From an uncultured Bacteroidota bacterium (GTDB taxonomy: Bacteria > Bacteroidota > Bacteroidia > Flavobacteriales > Flavobacteriaceae), in NCBI GenBank assembly GCA_902618245.1, contig CACMZR010000002.1, positions 1 to 64,000 on the forward strand: a stretch of 64,000 nt of DNA, given 5' to 3'. Shown one piece after another: positions 35,325-45,631 of this stretch; position 1 is the stretch's first letter, and each line of letters begins with the position of its first letter. Position numbers and translations under genes: made by a program. The notes under the pieces were generated by a model that saw only the letters and a program-made list of their open reading frames with translations, did no database searches and was not told the origin of the DNA.

Positions 35325-36848
35325 ATGGAAAATATAAAAATAACCTCAGCCTTAATTTCTGTATTTGATAAAAGTAATCTAAAGCCATTAATAAAAGAAT
35401 TAGTTCATAATGATGTTACGCTCTATTCGACAGGAGGTACAAAGGATTTTATTCAAGATTTAGGATACGAAGTATTAGCGGTTGAAGACTTAACAGGCTA
35501 TCCTTCAATACTTGGCGGAAGAGTTAAAACATTGCATCCGAAAATTTTTGGAGGAATTCTCAAAAGATCAAATAATGAGAATGACTCCATAGAAATGAAA
35601 AAATTTCAAATACCATCATTTGATTTAGTTGTCGTAGATTTATATCCATTTGAAAAAACTGTAGCAGAAAATGCTTCAGAGACTGATATTATTGAAAAAA
35701 TTGATATTGGAGGAATTGCGTTAATCAGGGCTGCAGCGAAAAACTTCAATAACGTTTTCTGTATATCGGATAAAGACGATTATGCAAATTTTATTTCGCT
35801 TTATAAAAAGTCTAATGGTGCTCCTTCACTTAAAGAGAGGAAAGAATATTCTATTAAGGCTTTCCACATATCATCAAATTACGATACTGCTATTTTTAAT
35901 CATTTCAATAAAGATCAAAATCGATTGAAGCTCAGTATTAGCAATGCAAAGGTTCTTCGTTACGGGGAAAACCCTCATCAGAAAGGATATTTTTATGGTT
36001 CATTTTCAGATTTATTGGATCAAATAAACGGCAAAGAAATATCTTATAACAATCTACTTGACATTGATTCGGCTATAAATTTAATGTTGGAATTTTATCA
36101 GGGTAACCCTGCTTTTGGAATTTTTAAACATAACAATGCATGTGGTTTTGCAGTTAGAGATAAATTAAATGAAGCTTATCTTGCGTCTTTAGACGGCGAC
36201 CCAATATCTGCTTTTGGAGGAGTCTTAATAAGCAATAAAATAATTGATTTAATTACAGCACTTGAAATTAACAAGCTTTTTTTTGAAGTTATAATTGCAC
36301 CAGGTTATGATTCTAAAGCTATTGAATTACTAAAGGTTAAAAAGAATCGAATTATTCTTGTCCAAAAAGAAAACACTCAGTCAAATCAAGTGTTAAGAAG
36401 TTGCCTAAATGGTATTTTGGTGCAAGATAAAGACCTTAAAACCGATAAAAAAAATGATTTAAAGTATGTTACAAAAAAATCACCTCTCCCTAATGAAACC
36501 GAAGATTTGTTATTTGCATCAAAAATTTGCAAACACACAAAATCAAACACAATTGTACTTGCAAAAAATAAACAACTTATTGGCTCTGGTACTGGTCAAA
36601 CTTCACGAGTGGATGCATTAAATCAAGCAATTAAAAAAGCTAAAAACTTTGGTTTTGACCTAAAAAATGCTGTCATGGCAAGTGATGCTTTTTTCCCATT
36701 TCCAGATTGTGTTGAAATCGCAAATAGTGAAGGTATCAATTCTGTAATACAACCTGGAGGTTCTATAAAAGATAATTTATCCGTAGATTACTGTGATGCA
36801 AACGAAATGAGTATGGTTTTGACAGGAATACGTCATTTTAAACATTAA
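35325..36848 (+). CDS. purH: Bifunctional AICAR formyltransferase/IMP cyclohydrolase
   Basis: Catalyses the last two steps of IMP synthesis. 507 aa. The N-terminal cyclohydrolase (MGS-like) domain shows SVFDKSNL, STGG and GGRVKTLHPKIFGG; the C-terminal transformylase domain shows KHNNACGFA, DPISAFGG, and the terminal IQPGGSIKDN and TGIRHFKH. Complete and normal. It sits ahead of mreB as in many flavobacteria, with a 28 base gap that contains a -7-like element. Confidence 0.97.
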   Translation: MENIKITSALISVFDKSNLKPLIKELVHNDVTLYSTGGTKDFIQDLGYEVLAVEDLTGYPSILGGRVKTLHPKIFGGILKRSNNENDSIEMKKFQIPSFDLVVVDLYPFEKTVAENASETDIIEKIDIGGIALIRAAAKNFNNVFCISDKDDYANFISLYKKSNGAPSLKERKEYSIKAFHISSNYDTAIFNHFNKDQNRLKLSISNAKVLRYGENPHQKGYFYGSFSDLLDQINGKEISYNNLLDIDSAINLMLEFYQGNPAFGIFKHNNACGFAVRDKLNEAYLASLDGDPISAFGGVLISNKIIDLITALEINKLFFEVIIAPGYDSKAIELLKVKKNRIILVQKENTQSNQVLRSCLNGILVQDKDLKTDKKNDLKYVTKKSPLPNETEDLLFASKICKHTKSNTIVLAKNKQLIGSGTGQTSRVDALNQAIKKAKNFGFDLKNAVMASDAFFPFPDCVEIANSEGINSVIQPGGSIKDNLSVDYCDANEMSMVLTGIRHFKH

Positions 36849-36852
36849 TTCT

Positions 36853-36860
36853 TAATTTTG
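36853..36860 (+). promoter_or_regulatory. Putative mreB -7 element TAATTTTG
   Basis: Exact TAnnTTTG match, 16 bases before the mreB ATG. No -33 TTTG at normal spacing. Confidence 0.42.
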
Positions 36861-36876
36861 CAAAACATTATCAATT

Positions 36877-37896
36877 ATGGGTTTATTCTCTGAAGACATA
36901 GCGATAGATTTAGGAACAGCAAACACTCTTATTATCCACAATGATAAAGTCGTAGTTAATAGTCCTTCCATTGTAGCTATAGACAGAACTACTAATAAAG
37001 TAATAGCTATTGGTGAAGAAGCAAATATGATGCAGGGTAAAACACATGAAAATATTAGAACCGTTCGTCCCCTAAAAGACGGTGTCATTGCAGACTTTAA
37101 TGCTTCAGAACAAATGATTAATCGTTTAATCAAAAGTATACCGACATTGCACCGAAAGTTTTTTTCACCCTCCCTTAGAATGGTAATTTGTATTCCTTCA
37201 GGCATTACTGAGGTAGAAATGAGAGCAGTAAAAGAATCTGCAGAAAGAGTTAACGGAAAAGAAGTTTATCTTATTCACGAACCTATGGCAGCAGCAATTG
37301 GCATTGGAATAGATATTATGCAACCAAAAGGTAATATGGTTGTTGACATTGGAGGAGGTACAACAGAAATTGCAGTAATTGCATTATCTGGAATTGTGTG
37401 TGATAAATCAATTAAAATTGCAGGAGACGTTTTTACTGGAGATATAATTAATTATATGAGAAGTAAGCACAATTTATACATTGGAGACAGGACTGCAGAA
37501 AAAATTAAAATTCTTGTTGGTAGTGTTATTGAAGACTTAGATAACCCTCCAGAAGAAATGTCAGTTCAAGGAAGAGATTTGTTATCAGGTAAACCCAAAC
37601 AGGTAATTATCAGCCACGCAGAAGTAGCAAAAGCACTGGATAAATCAGTTATTCGTATCGAGGATGCAATTATGGATGCCCTTTCCCAAACTCCACCTGA
37701 ACTATCTGCAGATATTTATAATACTGGAATTTACTTAGCTGGTGGTGGTGCTCTTTTGCGCGGATTAGACAAAAGATTGTCACAAAAAACTGATTTACCA
37801 ATTTATGTAGCAGAAGATCCACTACAAGCTGTTGTGAGAGGTACGGGTATCGCACTTAAAAATACTGAACGTTTTAAGACTGTTTTAATTAAATAA
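36877..37896 (+). CDS. mreB: Rod shape-determining protein MreB
   Basis: Actin-like filament protein that guides cell-wall elongation. 339 aa. Phosphate and adenosine motifs are visible: IDLGTANTLI, VVDIGGGTTEIAVI and LAGGGALLRGLD, with the family phrase PSIVAID and EPMAAAIGIG. Starts MGLFSEDIAIDLGTAN, the normal MreB N-terminus including the short amphipathic membrane-binding stretch. First of mreB-mreC-mreD-mrdA-rodA, so the organism is expected to be rod shaped. Confidence 0.98.
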   Translation: MGLFSEDIAIDLGTANTLIIHNDKVVVNSPSIVAIDRTTNKVIAIGEEANMMQGKTHENIRTVRPLKDGVIADFNASEQMINRLIKSIPTLHRKFFSPSLRMVICIPSGITEVEMRAVKESAERVNGKEVYLIHEPMAAAIGIGIDIMQPKGNMVVDIGGGTTEIAVIALSGIVCDKSIKIAGDVFTGDIINYMRSKHNLYIGDRTAEKIKILVGSVIEDLDNPPEEMSVQGRDLLSGKPKQVIISHAEVAKALDKSVIRIEDAIMDALSQTPPELSADIYNTGIYLAGGGALLRGLDKRLSQKTDLPIYVAEDPLQAVVRGTGIALKNTERFKTVLIK

Positions 37897-37902
37897 CGTG
37901 GT

Positions 37903-38727
37903 ATGCAGCGAATAATAAATGCGCTCATACAATATAGAAATCCCATTTTATTCTTTTTTTTATTGAGTTGCTCTATTCTGTTTTTAAGTAAAAAAAGTAA
38001 ATATCACAAAACTCAATTAGAAGCTTACGGAATGTATGCTACAAAAGAACTTTATAATCTCAATTATGAATTATTAAATTATTTTAATTTGAAAAAGAAA
38101 AATGAAGAATTATTAAAAGAGAATAGAAAATTAAAAGAACTTCACCTTAAATCTAATAGTTTAGCTCTTTATCCAAATGCTTTCAATGAAAAAAGGCGTT
38201 TCCCATTTAAACTAAAAGAGGCTAACGTAATTAAAAACAGCTTTTTGAATCAAAGAAATAATCTAATTATTGATAAAGGTTCTGTTGATGGTATTAAAAA
38301 CGAAATGGGTGTAATTTCAAAAAATGGAATTATCGGTATCGTAAACTCAGTTTCTAAAAACTATTCAAGGGTAATTTCAATTTTAAACCAGGAAATAAAA
38401 ATCAATGTCCGTTTAAAAAAAAGTAATGCGTTGGGTTCTATGTATTGGAAAGGATTAAATCCATTGGAGTTTAAAATTGAAGATGTAATTAATAACGTTT
38501 CTTTCAAGAAAGGAGATACAATAATTACAGGTGGTATGTCTTCATACTTCCCATATGGAATTCCATTGGGAGAGGTGGTCGATTTTGAAAGTAATTCACA
38601 GAACGGATACTATACTATAAATGCTAGACTATTTGAAGATCCCTCATTAGTTAACTATGTTTATATATTAACTAATGAGGATAAAGAAGAAATTAAGCAA
38701 CTACAAGAAGATTTACAGAATGAATAG
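37903..38727 (+). CDS. mreC: Rod shape-determining protein MreC
   Basis: 274 aa bitopic inner-membrane protein linking MreB to penicillin-binding proteins. One N-terminal membrane helix (PILFFFLLSCSILFLS), a coiled coil (LLKENRKLKEL), then the periplasmic beta domain with LIIDKGSVDGIKNEMGVIS, NALGSMYWKG and FPYGIPLGEV. Six bases after mreB; its end overlaps mreD by 8 bases. Confidence 0.95.
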   Translation: MQRIINALIQYRNPILFFFLLSCSILFLSKKSKYHKTQLEAYGMYATKELYNLNYELLNYFNLKKKNEELLKENRKLKELHLKSNSLALYPNAFNEKRRFPFKLKEANVIKNSFLNQRNNLIIDKGSVDGIKNEMGVISKNGIIGIVNSVSKNYSRVISILNQEIKINVRLKKSNALGSMYWKGLNPLEFKIEDVINNVSFKKGDTIITGGMSSYFPYGIPLGEVVDFESNSQNGYYTINARLFEDPSLVNYVYILTNEDKEEIKQLQEDLQNE

Positions 38728-39229
38728 AAAAAGCTTAATCCTCTTAACATCTTTTATTTCACTTTTATTTTTCCAAATTTTTGTCTTTAACAACATGAAT
38801 ATTTTTGGCTTTATAAATCCAATGATTTATCTAGTTTTTTTAATTATCTATAATTTTGATAGTGATCAAACTCTGTTCATTTTAGTTTGTTTTCTTTTAG
38901 GCTTTTCAACTGATTTTTTTTCTCAATCTGGTGGAGCACACACTATTGCTACATTAGTAGTATCTTTTCTTAGACCAATTTTAATAAGAAATTCTTATGG
39001 AGTCACATCAGAAGTTCCAGTAAGTTTCCAATCTGATACAAGGAAAATAAATAAATTCACATTTTTATCACTCATATTAATTTTACATCACCTAATTTAT
39101 TTTTCAGTCGTATTTTTTAATTGGAACGCAATATATCTTATTTTAAAGAGCACATTTTTAACATTTATTTTTTCTTTAATTTTAAGTGTGATGGTTTTGA
39201 ATTTCTATAGAAAATCTGATGATTCGTAA
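38720..39229 (+). CDS. mreD: Rod shape-determining protein MreD
   Basis: 169 aa integral membrane protein with five or six hydrophobic helices and few conserved residues, identified by sequence character and position between mreC and mrdA. ATG 38720, overlapping the mreC stop as ATGAATAG, is the natural start; the tracked start 45 bases upstream would read through mreC. The helix with GFSTDFFSQSGGAHT is typical of flavobacterial MreD. It overlaps mrdA by 11 bases. Confidence 0.9.
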   Translation: MNRKSLILLTSFISLLFFQIFVFNNMNIFGFINPMIYLVFLIIYNFDSDQTLFILVCFLLGFSTDFFSQSGGAHTIATLVVSFLRPILIRNSYGVTSEVPVSFQSDTRKINKFTFLSLILILHHLIYFSVVFFNWNAIYLILKSTFLTFIFSLILSVMVLNFYRKSDDS

Positions 39230-41081
39230 AAATATTTTGTTTTATTTTACCCTAGCAGTCTCAGTAATATTTATTTGTCAATTGATAGTATTACAATTAT
39301 TTAAGTCTGAATATTCTGAGCGGTCTCTTAGTAATGCTACTCTAGAGCGAACAGTTTATCCACCTCGAGGACTAATATATGATAGGAATGGTAAGTTATG
39401 GGTTAGTAACAAACCTGTATATGATTTAATGGTAGTCCCCGAAAATTTGAAAAAATTTGATACTGTTGAACTTACTCAAAATTTGAAAATATCAAAGAAC
39501 GAGCTTATTGAGAAAATTGAAAGTGCAGAACAATTTTCAAAAAAATTACCCTCTGTTATAGAGCGTCAATTATCATTGTCAGAAATATCGGTTATTCAAG
39601 AAAAAATGTGGAAATTTCCAGGTTTTTATTTTCAAAAAAAAACAACGAGAGATTATGTGCTCCCAATCGGAGGAAATATTCTGGGTTATATAAGTGAAAC
39701 AAATAAAAGAGAGTTAGAAATGAAACCGGATTACGACCTTGGAGAAATGATTGGAAGACAAGGAATTGAAAAAACATATGAAAAAATTCTTCGCGGTAAA
39801 AAGGGTATCAAAATTTTTCAAAAAGATCGTTTTAACAGAATAATAGGTCCCTATGAGGATGGTAATTATGACAAAGCTCCTGAAGCCGCTGAAAATTTGA
39901 CTTTAACTCTAGACTCTGATTTACAAAATTATGGTGAATCTTTGATGCAAAATAAAAGAGGTGGAATTGTTGCCATAGAACCTAGAAGTGGTGAAGTGTT
40001 AGCTCTTATTACTGCACCTAATTACAATCCCAACATTCTTATAGGAAGAGATAGATCAAAATTCTTTAATAAATTGGTAGCTGATACAATTTCTAAACCT
40101 CTTTTTGATAGGAGTTTACAAGCTGAATATTCTCCAGGATCTCCATTTAAACTATTAAATGCCCTTATTGGTCTTCAAGAAAATATTATCACTCCAGAAA
40201 CTATTTTTTCCTGTAATGAAGGGCACTATTATGCGAAAGGGGCCTTTATGAAATGTCATAACGGCATAGGTACAAAAAGTAATCTAATTAAAGGAATCTA
40301 CAAATCTTGCAATAGTTATTTTGCAAAGACTTTTGTTAGAATAATTGAGAGTGAATCAAGTCCAGAAAAGGGCATAGACTTATGGAAAAACTACTTAACA
40401 AGTTTTGGATTAGGAAATTATTTGGGGTATGATTTACCAATTGGAAAACCAGGATTTATACCTGGTAGCGATTATTACAATGATTGGTATCCTGAAAAAA
40501 ATTGGAGCTCAACCACAGTAATATCCAATGCAATAGGTCAAGGAGAGATTCTAACAACACCTATCCAAATGGCAAATTTTACTGCTGCTATTGCGAATCG
40601 TGGTTTTTACATAAAACCACACTTTAAAAAATCATTTGATAATATAATTAATGACTCATTATACCCTGTCAAAAGAACTTTGATTGATTCCAAACATTTT
40701 GAAACTGTTATTGAAGGAATGCATCAAGTAGTTGAAAAAGGTACTGCACGCATAGCAAAAATAAACGGACTTGAAATTTGTGGTAAAACCGGAACTGTAG
40801 AAAACTTTATCCGCCTTAATAATGAGAAAACTCAGCTAACCGATCATTCAATTTTTATTGCATTTGCTCCCAAAGAAAATCCTAAAATTGCACTAGCTGT
40901 TTTTATAGAGAATGGATATTGGGGGGCGAGATGGGCGGCTCCAATCGCAAGTTTAATGATAGAGAAGTATCTTAGAAAAGAAGTTAAACGTAAATGGCTT
41001 GAAAAAAGAATTACTGAGGGAAGCCTTATTGCTGAGTATGAAAAACCTTTACTTGGTAAACCTTTTAATATAAATGAATAA
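39219..41081 (+). CDS. mrdA: Penicillin-binding protein 2 (elongation transpeptidase)
   Basis: 620 aa peptidoglycan transpeptidase of the elongasome. One N-terminal membrane anchor, pedestal domain starting at RTVYPPRGLIYDRNG, then the transpeptidase: the SxxK motif is SPFK in YSPGSPFK (most PBP2s have STFK), SxN is SCN in SCNSYF, and the third motif is KTGT in CGKTGTVEN. All catalytic residues are kept. It is followed by rodA with an 8 base overlap, giving the SEDS-PBP pair that builds the side wall. Confidence 0.96.
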   Translation: MIRKNILFYFTLAVSVIFICQLIVLQLFKSEYSERSLSNATLERTVYPPRGLIYDRNGKLWVSNKPVYDLMVVPENLKKFDTVELTQNLKISKNELIEKIESAEQFSKKLPSVIERQLSLSEISVIQEKMWKFPGFYFQKKTTRDYVLPIGGNILGYISETNKRELEMKPDYDLGEMIGRQGIEKTYEKILRGKKGIKIFQKDRFNRIIGPYEDGNYDKAPEAAENLTLTLDSDLQNYGESLMQNKRGGIVAIEPRSGEVLALITAPNYNPNILIGRDRSKFFNKLVADTISKPLFDRSLQAEYSPGSPFKLLNALIGLQENIITPETIFSCNEGHYYAKGAFMKCHNGIGTKSNLIKGIYKSCNSYFAKTFVRIIESESSPEKGIDLWKNYLTSFGLGNYLGYDLPIGKPGFIPGSDYYNDWYPEKNWSSTTVISNAIGQGEILTTPIQMANFTAAIANRGFYIKPHFKKSFDNIINDSLYPVKRTLIDSKHFETVIEGMHQVVEKGTARIAKINGLEICGKTGTVENFIRLNNEKTQLTDHSIFIAFAPKENPKIALAVFIENGYWGARWAAPIASLMIEKYLRKEVKRKWLEKRITEGSLIAEYEKPLLGKPFNINE

Positions 41082-42327
41082 AAAATTTCTTTCAAGACTA
41101 GATTGGCTAAGTATTTTAATTTTTATAATACTTGTAGGCTTTGGTATTTTAAATATTTATTCAGCTACATATTCCGAATTCTCTATTTCAATTTTTAATT
41201 CAGGAAATCCTGCAGGCAAACAATTTTGGATATTTATGATATCATTAGTATTAATGCCATTTATTTTATTTGTAAATACTAGTTTTTTTGAACATTTATC
41301 AAATATATTTTATGGAATTTCAATAATTAGTTTAATCGGTTTGTTATTTTTTGGACAAAAAATTTCAGGAGCGACATCCTGGTACACAGTTGGTGGATTT
41401 AGTTTTCAGCCCTCTGAATTTGCTAAACTTACAACCGCTTTATTAATTGCGACAAACTTAAGCTCTATTCAGACAGACATAAAAAAAGTTAAAGATATTT
41501 TGAAGTTATTTAGTATAATTTTATTCCCAATGTTTTTAATAATTCTTCAGTCTGATGCGGGTTCTGCTATTGTTTTTCTAGGAATAGTTTTTGCTTTTTT
41601 ACGAGAAGGTTTAAATATGAAATTTCTCTATTTAAGTTTTTTATCATCATTTATTTTTGTACTTACATTACTTCTTAAACCATTGCTTTTGAGTCTTATT
41701 TTAATTTTGATCTTTACAACAATATATCGTTATCTGATAAGTAAGTTCCCTAAAACAAATAAATCACCTTTTTTGATAGTTTTGATTACATCTATTATTT
41801 TTTCATTTTCAGTCGACTTTATTTTTAACACAATTTTCGAGCAAAGACATCGTGATCGATTTAATGTAATTCTTGGTATAGAAACTGACTTAAAGGGTAT
41901 AGGATACAACATTAACCAGTCTAAAATTGCGATTGGATCTGGGGGTTTTGATGGAAAGGGTTATCTAAATGGAACTCAAACCAAGGGAGGATTTGTCCCA
42001 GAACAACACACCGATTATATATTTAGTACTGTTGGAGAAGAATGGGGTTTTATCGGAAGTAGCATTCTTATTATTTTTTATACATTTTTGATGCTTAGGA
42101 TATTATCTCGAGCTGAAAAACATACTCAATCATTCCCAAGGATTTTCTCCTATAGCTTTGTTGGCATGTTATTTATTCACTTTTTAGTAAATATAGGTAT
42201 GACCTTAGGATTATTTCCAACAGTAGGAATTCCACTTCCTTATATTAGCTATGGTGGAACCAACCTTTTGGCTTTTAGTTTAATGTTTTTTATATATTTA
42301 AATTTTGATGCAAATAGATTAAATTAA
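41074..42327 (+). CDS. rodA: Rod shape-determining SEDS glycosyltransferase RodA
   Basis: 417 aa polytopic membrane enzyme that polymerises lipid II into glycan strands with PBP2. SEDS signatures include FQPSEFAKL, QSDAGSAIVF, GGFDGKGYLNGTQTKGGFVPEQHTDYIFS (partly quoted here as the QKxFVPEQHTDFIF-type motif), and the C-terminal GIPLPYISYGGTNLL. About ten membrane helices. Last gene of the mre cluster; its stop overlaps the stop of the convergent permease gene by four bases. Confidence 0.96.
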   Translation: MNKKFLSRLDWLSILIFIILVGFGILNIYSATYSEFSISIFNSGNPAGKQFWIFMISLVLMPFILFVNTSFFEHLSNIFYGISIISLIGLLFFGQKISGATSWYTVGGFSFQPSEFAKLTTALLIATNLSSIQTDIKKVKDILKLFSIILFPMFLIILQSDAGSAIVFLGIVFAFLREGLNMKFLYLSFLSSFIFVLTLLLKPLLLSLILILIFTTIYRYLISKFPKTNKSPFLIVLITSIIFSFSVDFIFNTIFEQRHRDRFNVILGIETDLKGIGYNINQSKIAIGSGGFDGKGYLNGTQTKGGFVPEQHTDYIFSTVGEEWGFIGSSILIIFYTFLMLRILSRAEKHTQSFPRIFSYSFVGMLFIHFLVNIGMTLGLFPTVGIPLPYISYGGTNLLAFSLMFFIYLNFDANRLN

Positions 42328-43400
42328 CTTTTCACATCTAATGCATCACGAAGACTGTTTCCTAAAGTCATAAATGACAAAACTAGACTCATAATTGCTA
42401 AACCAGGTAGGATAGTTAAATATGGCTTACCGAGAAGTAAATAATTGAAGTGGTTTTTTATCATACCTCCCCAACTTGGCATCGGCGGCTGGGCTCCTAT
42501 ACCTAAAAATCCTAGACCGCTTTCCATTAATATAGCGCTTGCAAAATTAGCAGCTGATATAATTATAAGTGGACCTATAGTTATTGGAAGTATGTGATTA
42601 ATTAGTACCCTCATTTTTGAAAACCCTAATACTAATCCTGCTTTGACATAAAATTCTTCTTTAGTAGACTTAACTAACCCTCTTACTAACCTCGCTACTT
42701 CAACCCACATAGTAATTCCTACAGCAACAAAAACTTGCCAAAATCCTTTACCAAGTGCTAAAGTTATAGCAATAACCATCAAAAGAGTTGGGACTGACCA
42801 AACTATATTAATGAGCCAAATTATGATTTTATCAATCCATCCTCCATAAAATCCAGCAATCGATCCAAAAAAAATGCCTAAAATTAAAGAAATAATTACT
42901 GCAACAAAGCCAATAGAAATTGATACTCTAGAACCTATAATTAGACGACTTAATAAATCTCTACCGAATTTATCTGTCCCTAAAATAAAAAACTTCTTCT
43001 TTAAATATTTCTTTTCTATTTCATTCCTGCCTATTCCCTCTGCAAAATCGTTATAATCAACTTTTTCAAAATAATCTGTAGCATTACCATATCTTTTGAA
43101 TAAAATTCCATCATTTACCCAGCTTATGTCTTTAACAGGAATTTCCTCATTACTAGTAATATTTCCGTTAAAAAAACTTTTCCTAGTGGTTGAAATATTT
43201 CTAGGAACTATTAGTAATAAGCAAGAAAAACCAGGTCCTTTAGAATGGATAGATAAATGCATTTGATTTGCATTTCTAGTTTTATCTGGTGCCAATTGGT
43301 ATGCGAAAGTTGCAACGATAATAACTAAAAATATATAAATAGCACTAATTTGAGCCCAGACGTCCTTTTTTAAATATTTTAAAGTCCGCTTTAACTCCAA
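42324..43400 (-). CDS. OppC/DppC-type ABC transporter permease
   Basis: 358 aa inner-membrane permease of the oligopeptide/nickel ABC importer family. An N-terminal helix and long periplasmic insert (up to KFFILGTDKFGRDLLSRLI, the family entry motif) are followed by five helices with the ATPase-contacting EAA loop at VKAGLVLGFSKMRVLINHILP. The C-terminal ESGLGFLGIGAQPPMPSWG is also typical. No OppB, ATPase or binding protein lies nearby, so the partners must be elsewhere, which is common in Flavobacteriia. It lies 17 bases after the ctp gene on the same strand. Confidence 0.9.
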   Translation of the reverse strand: MELKRTLKYLKKDVWAQISAIYIFLVIIVATFAYQLAPDKTRNANQMHLSIHSKGPGFSCLLLIVPRNISTTRKSFFNGNITSNEEIPVKDISWVNDGILFKRYGNATDYFEKVDYNDFAEGIGRNEIEKKYLKKKFFILGTDKFGRDLLSRLIIGSRVSISIGFVAVIISLILGIFFGSIAGFYGGWIDKIIIWLINIVWSVPTLLMVIAITLALGKGFWQVFVAVGITMWVEVARLVRGLVKSTKEEFYVKAGLVLGFSKMRVLINHILPITIGPLIIISAANFASAILMESGLGFLGIGAQPPMPSWGGMIKNHFNYLLLGKPYLTILPGLAIMSLVLSFMTLGNSLRDALDVKS

Positions 43401-43417
43401 CTTAATTTACTGTATAT

Positions 43418-45559
43418 TTACTTTTTTGCTATAGAGCGGTTAGCATCTAGTGATGAAAGGTCTTTAAGAATTCTAACTGCCTCAGTAATATAAAAATCTT
43501 TCTTTAAAGATTCAATTCCTCTATTTCTTTTTTCAATAGTCGTACCACTTGGTGGAGTTTTTTGACCTGCTTCAGGAAGCCATTGAAATTCGAAAGGTGC
43601 AATAAATTCTGATAATTTATCAAAACGTTTTGCATATTTTTTCTTCGATTCCATTTCAGTTTTAAAGGAATCATAGTCTAAAAAATATGAGAAGTCACTT
43701 TGTTGCCTTTTTACCCATAATGCCTGTTCATCAATCAGTGATACTATAGGATTTTCTTTTAATCTTTTTTTACTCTGTTCTACTGCATAATCATAATTAT
43801 TCATGACTGATGGTTTATAATTTGCAGGTGTTATACGATCCCATGATAATGGATTATCTTGATCTTTTTCACCCATTTCAACATAAGCATAACGATCTGG
43901 AAAAATAATATCACTTTTTACACCTTCAAGTTGTGTCGATTTCCCATTCACACGATAAAATTTATCAGTCGTTACCTTTAAAGCTCCCAAGTCTCCATAG
44001 GTTCCCCCAGTTATCATTTTATTCAAATCAATAACATTTTGAACTGTCCCCTTACCAAATGTCTGCTCACTACCTAAGATAATTGCTCTCTTGTAATCTT
44101 GGAGTGCCGCAGCAATAATTTCAGATGCAGATGCCGAAAACTCATTAACTAATATAACCAAAGGACCATTCCAAACTATAGAAGAATCGACATCCCTTAG
44201 GACCTCTTTTCTACCCCCAGTACTCTTGACCTGAACAACTGGCCCTTTATCAATAAAATAACCTGTCATATCAACAACTGTTTTCAAAGAGCCCCCACCA
44301 TTATTCCTCAAATCAAGAATGATTCCTTTTACATTTTTCTCTTTTAGTTGTTTTAATTCTTTTTTAACATCAACTGCTGCATTACGTTCATTATAATTTT
44401 CAAAATTGATATAAAATTTTGGTAATTCAATTAATCCATAATCACCAGAAGTATCTTTGATCAGTGTTGATTTTGCATAAGTTTCTTCAAGTTCAACAAC
44501 ATCTCTTATAATAGATATTTCTTCAATATTTCCCTCAACTCGTTTAATGGTAAGAAAAACTTTTGTCCCTTTAGGACCTTTAATCAACTTTACAGCTTCA
44601 TCAATGACCATTCCCGAAATATCGATAGCTTCAAGTTGATCATCCTGTCTAACTTTTAAAATTGCATCTCCTACTTCAAGATTATCCTGCCTCCAAACAG
44701 GGCCTCCAGAAATAATTTCTACAACTTTTATTTGTTGATTTCTTTTACTAAGCCTAGCTCCAATACCTTCAAATTTCCCTGACATAGACATATCAAACCT
44801 ATCTTTGTCCCTTGGAGCAAAATAATATGTATGCGGATCAAATTGAAGTACTATTGAGTTTAAATAAATTGAAAACCAATCTTTTCTTTTCTGATCATTA
44901 TAAATTTCGAATAAATTGTTGATGTTTTCCTCTATATCTTTTCTAGCATTCTTTTCTATTTCTATGTCAGAAATCATTTCATAGGAATTATCTAACTTCT
45001 TTTTTTCAATTTCTTCATCTTTTTTTGCTGTAAATGTCTCAAGTGCATTTAGTTTAAATCTTTTCCTCCAAAAAGTCTTTAATTCGTTAAGTGAATTAGC
45101 GTAAGGTATAGATTCGAAGTCTAAATTAATTTCCTCTTTTATATTGAAGTCAAATGGTTTATTTAATATTTCTGAGTAAAATCCTTCCACTTGTTCCATT
45201 CGCTCCTTCAACTTTGAAAAAGTAAGATTAAAAAAATTGATTTGTGCATTTTTTATCTCGTCATCAATTTTAAAACGGAATGATTCAAATGACCTTATAT
45301 CTGATTGAAGAAAGAATCTGTGTTGACCATCTAAGCTTTCTAAATAATTCATAAAAACGTTTTCAGAAAAGGAATCATTTATTTCTCGTGGATCATAATG
45401 TCCTCGTTTAATTACATAGGAAATTATCTCAATAAGTAACTTATCTTTGTTTGGATCTTGATCTTTTAAAGCAACTCCGTAAATTAAGGCACTACAAAAA
45501 ATAAAAACTAATAACCAAATATATTTTCGAAAAAATGTAATCTTGAGTATCTTTTTCAT
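43418..45559 (-). CDS. C-terminal processing (tail-specific) serine protease, S41A
   Basis: 713 aa periplasmic protease of the Prc/Tsp class. N-terminal signal anchor (YIWLLVFIFCSALIYG), helical domain, a PDZ domain (about 235-330, around GISGGPVWRQDNLEVGDAI-type sequence), then the S41 core with the catalytic serine in NEFSASASE and lysine in TFGKGTVQ. A DUF3340-like C-terminal region follows. It trims or degrades envelope proteins, probably including lipoproteins and PBPs. ATG 45559 is preferred to the tracked TTG three codons earlier. Divergent from surE. Confidence 0.93.
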   Translation of the reverse strand: MKKILKITFFRKYIWLLVFIFCSALIYGVALKDQDPNKDKLLIEIISYVIKRGHYDPREINDSFSENVFMNYLESLDGQHRFFLQSDIRSFESFRFKIDDEIKNAQINFFNLTFSKLKERMEQVEGFYSEILNKPFDFNIKEEINLDFESIPYANSLNELKTFWRKRFKLNALETFTAKKDEEIEKKKLDNSYEMISDIEIEKNARKDIEENINNLFEIYNDQKRKDWFSIYLNSIVLQFDPHTYYFAPRDKDRFDMSMSGKFEGIGARLSKRNQQIKVVEIISGGPVWRQDNLEVGDAILKVRQDDQLEAIDISGMVIDEAVKLIKGPKGTKVFLTIKRVEGNIEEISIIRDVVELEETYAKSTLIKDTSGDYGLIELPKFYINFENYNERNAAVDVKKELKQLKEKNVKGIILDLRNNGGGSLKTVVDMTGYFIDKGPVVQVKSTGGRKEVLRDVDSSIVWNGPLVILVNEFSASASEIIAAALQDYKRAIILGSEQTFGKGTVQNVIDLNKMITGGTYGDLGALKVTTDKFYRVNGKSTQLEGVKSDIIFPDRYAYVEMGEKDQDNPLSWDRITPANYKPSVMNNYDYAVEQSKKRLKENPIVSLIDEQALWVKRQQSDFSYFLDYDSFKTEMESKKKYAKRFDKLSEFIAPFEFQWLPEAGQKTPPSGTTIEKRNRGIESLKKDFYITEAVRILKDLSSLDANRSIAKK

Positions 45560-45565
45560 TGCGAG

Positions 45566-45573
45566 CAAATATA
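45566..45573 (-). promoter_or_regulatory. Putative -7 element TATATTTG for the S41 protease
   Basis: CAAATATA on the plus strand reads TATATTTG on the minus strand, only six bases before the ATG at 45559, implying a very short or absent leader. Confidence 0.4.
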
Positions 45574-45631
45574 AGGATATTATAATACACTTTTATTAGA
45601 GTTATATAAAAGAAAGCGGATAAAGATTTGC

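Noticed and set aside
43400-43418. Complete peptide ABC importer operon around the OppC-like permease
   Set aside because: Neighbours are a protease and rodA; no ATPase, second permease or binding protein in the window.
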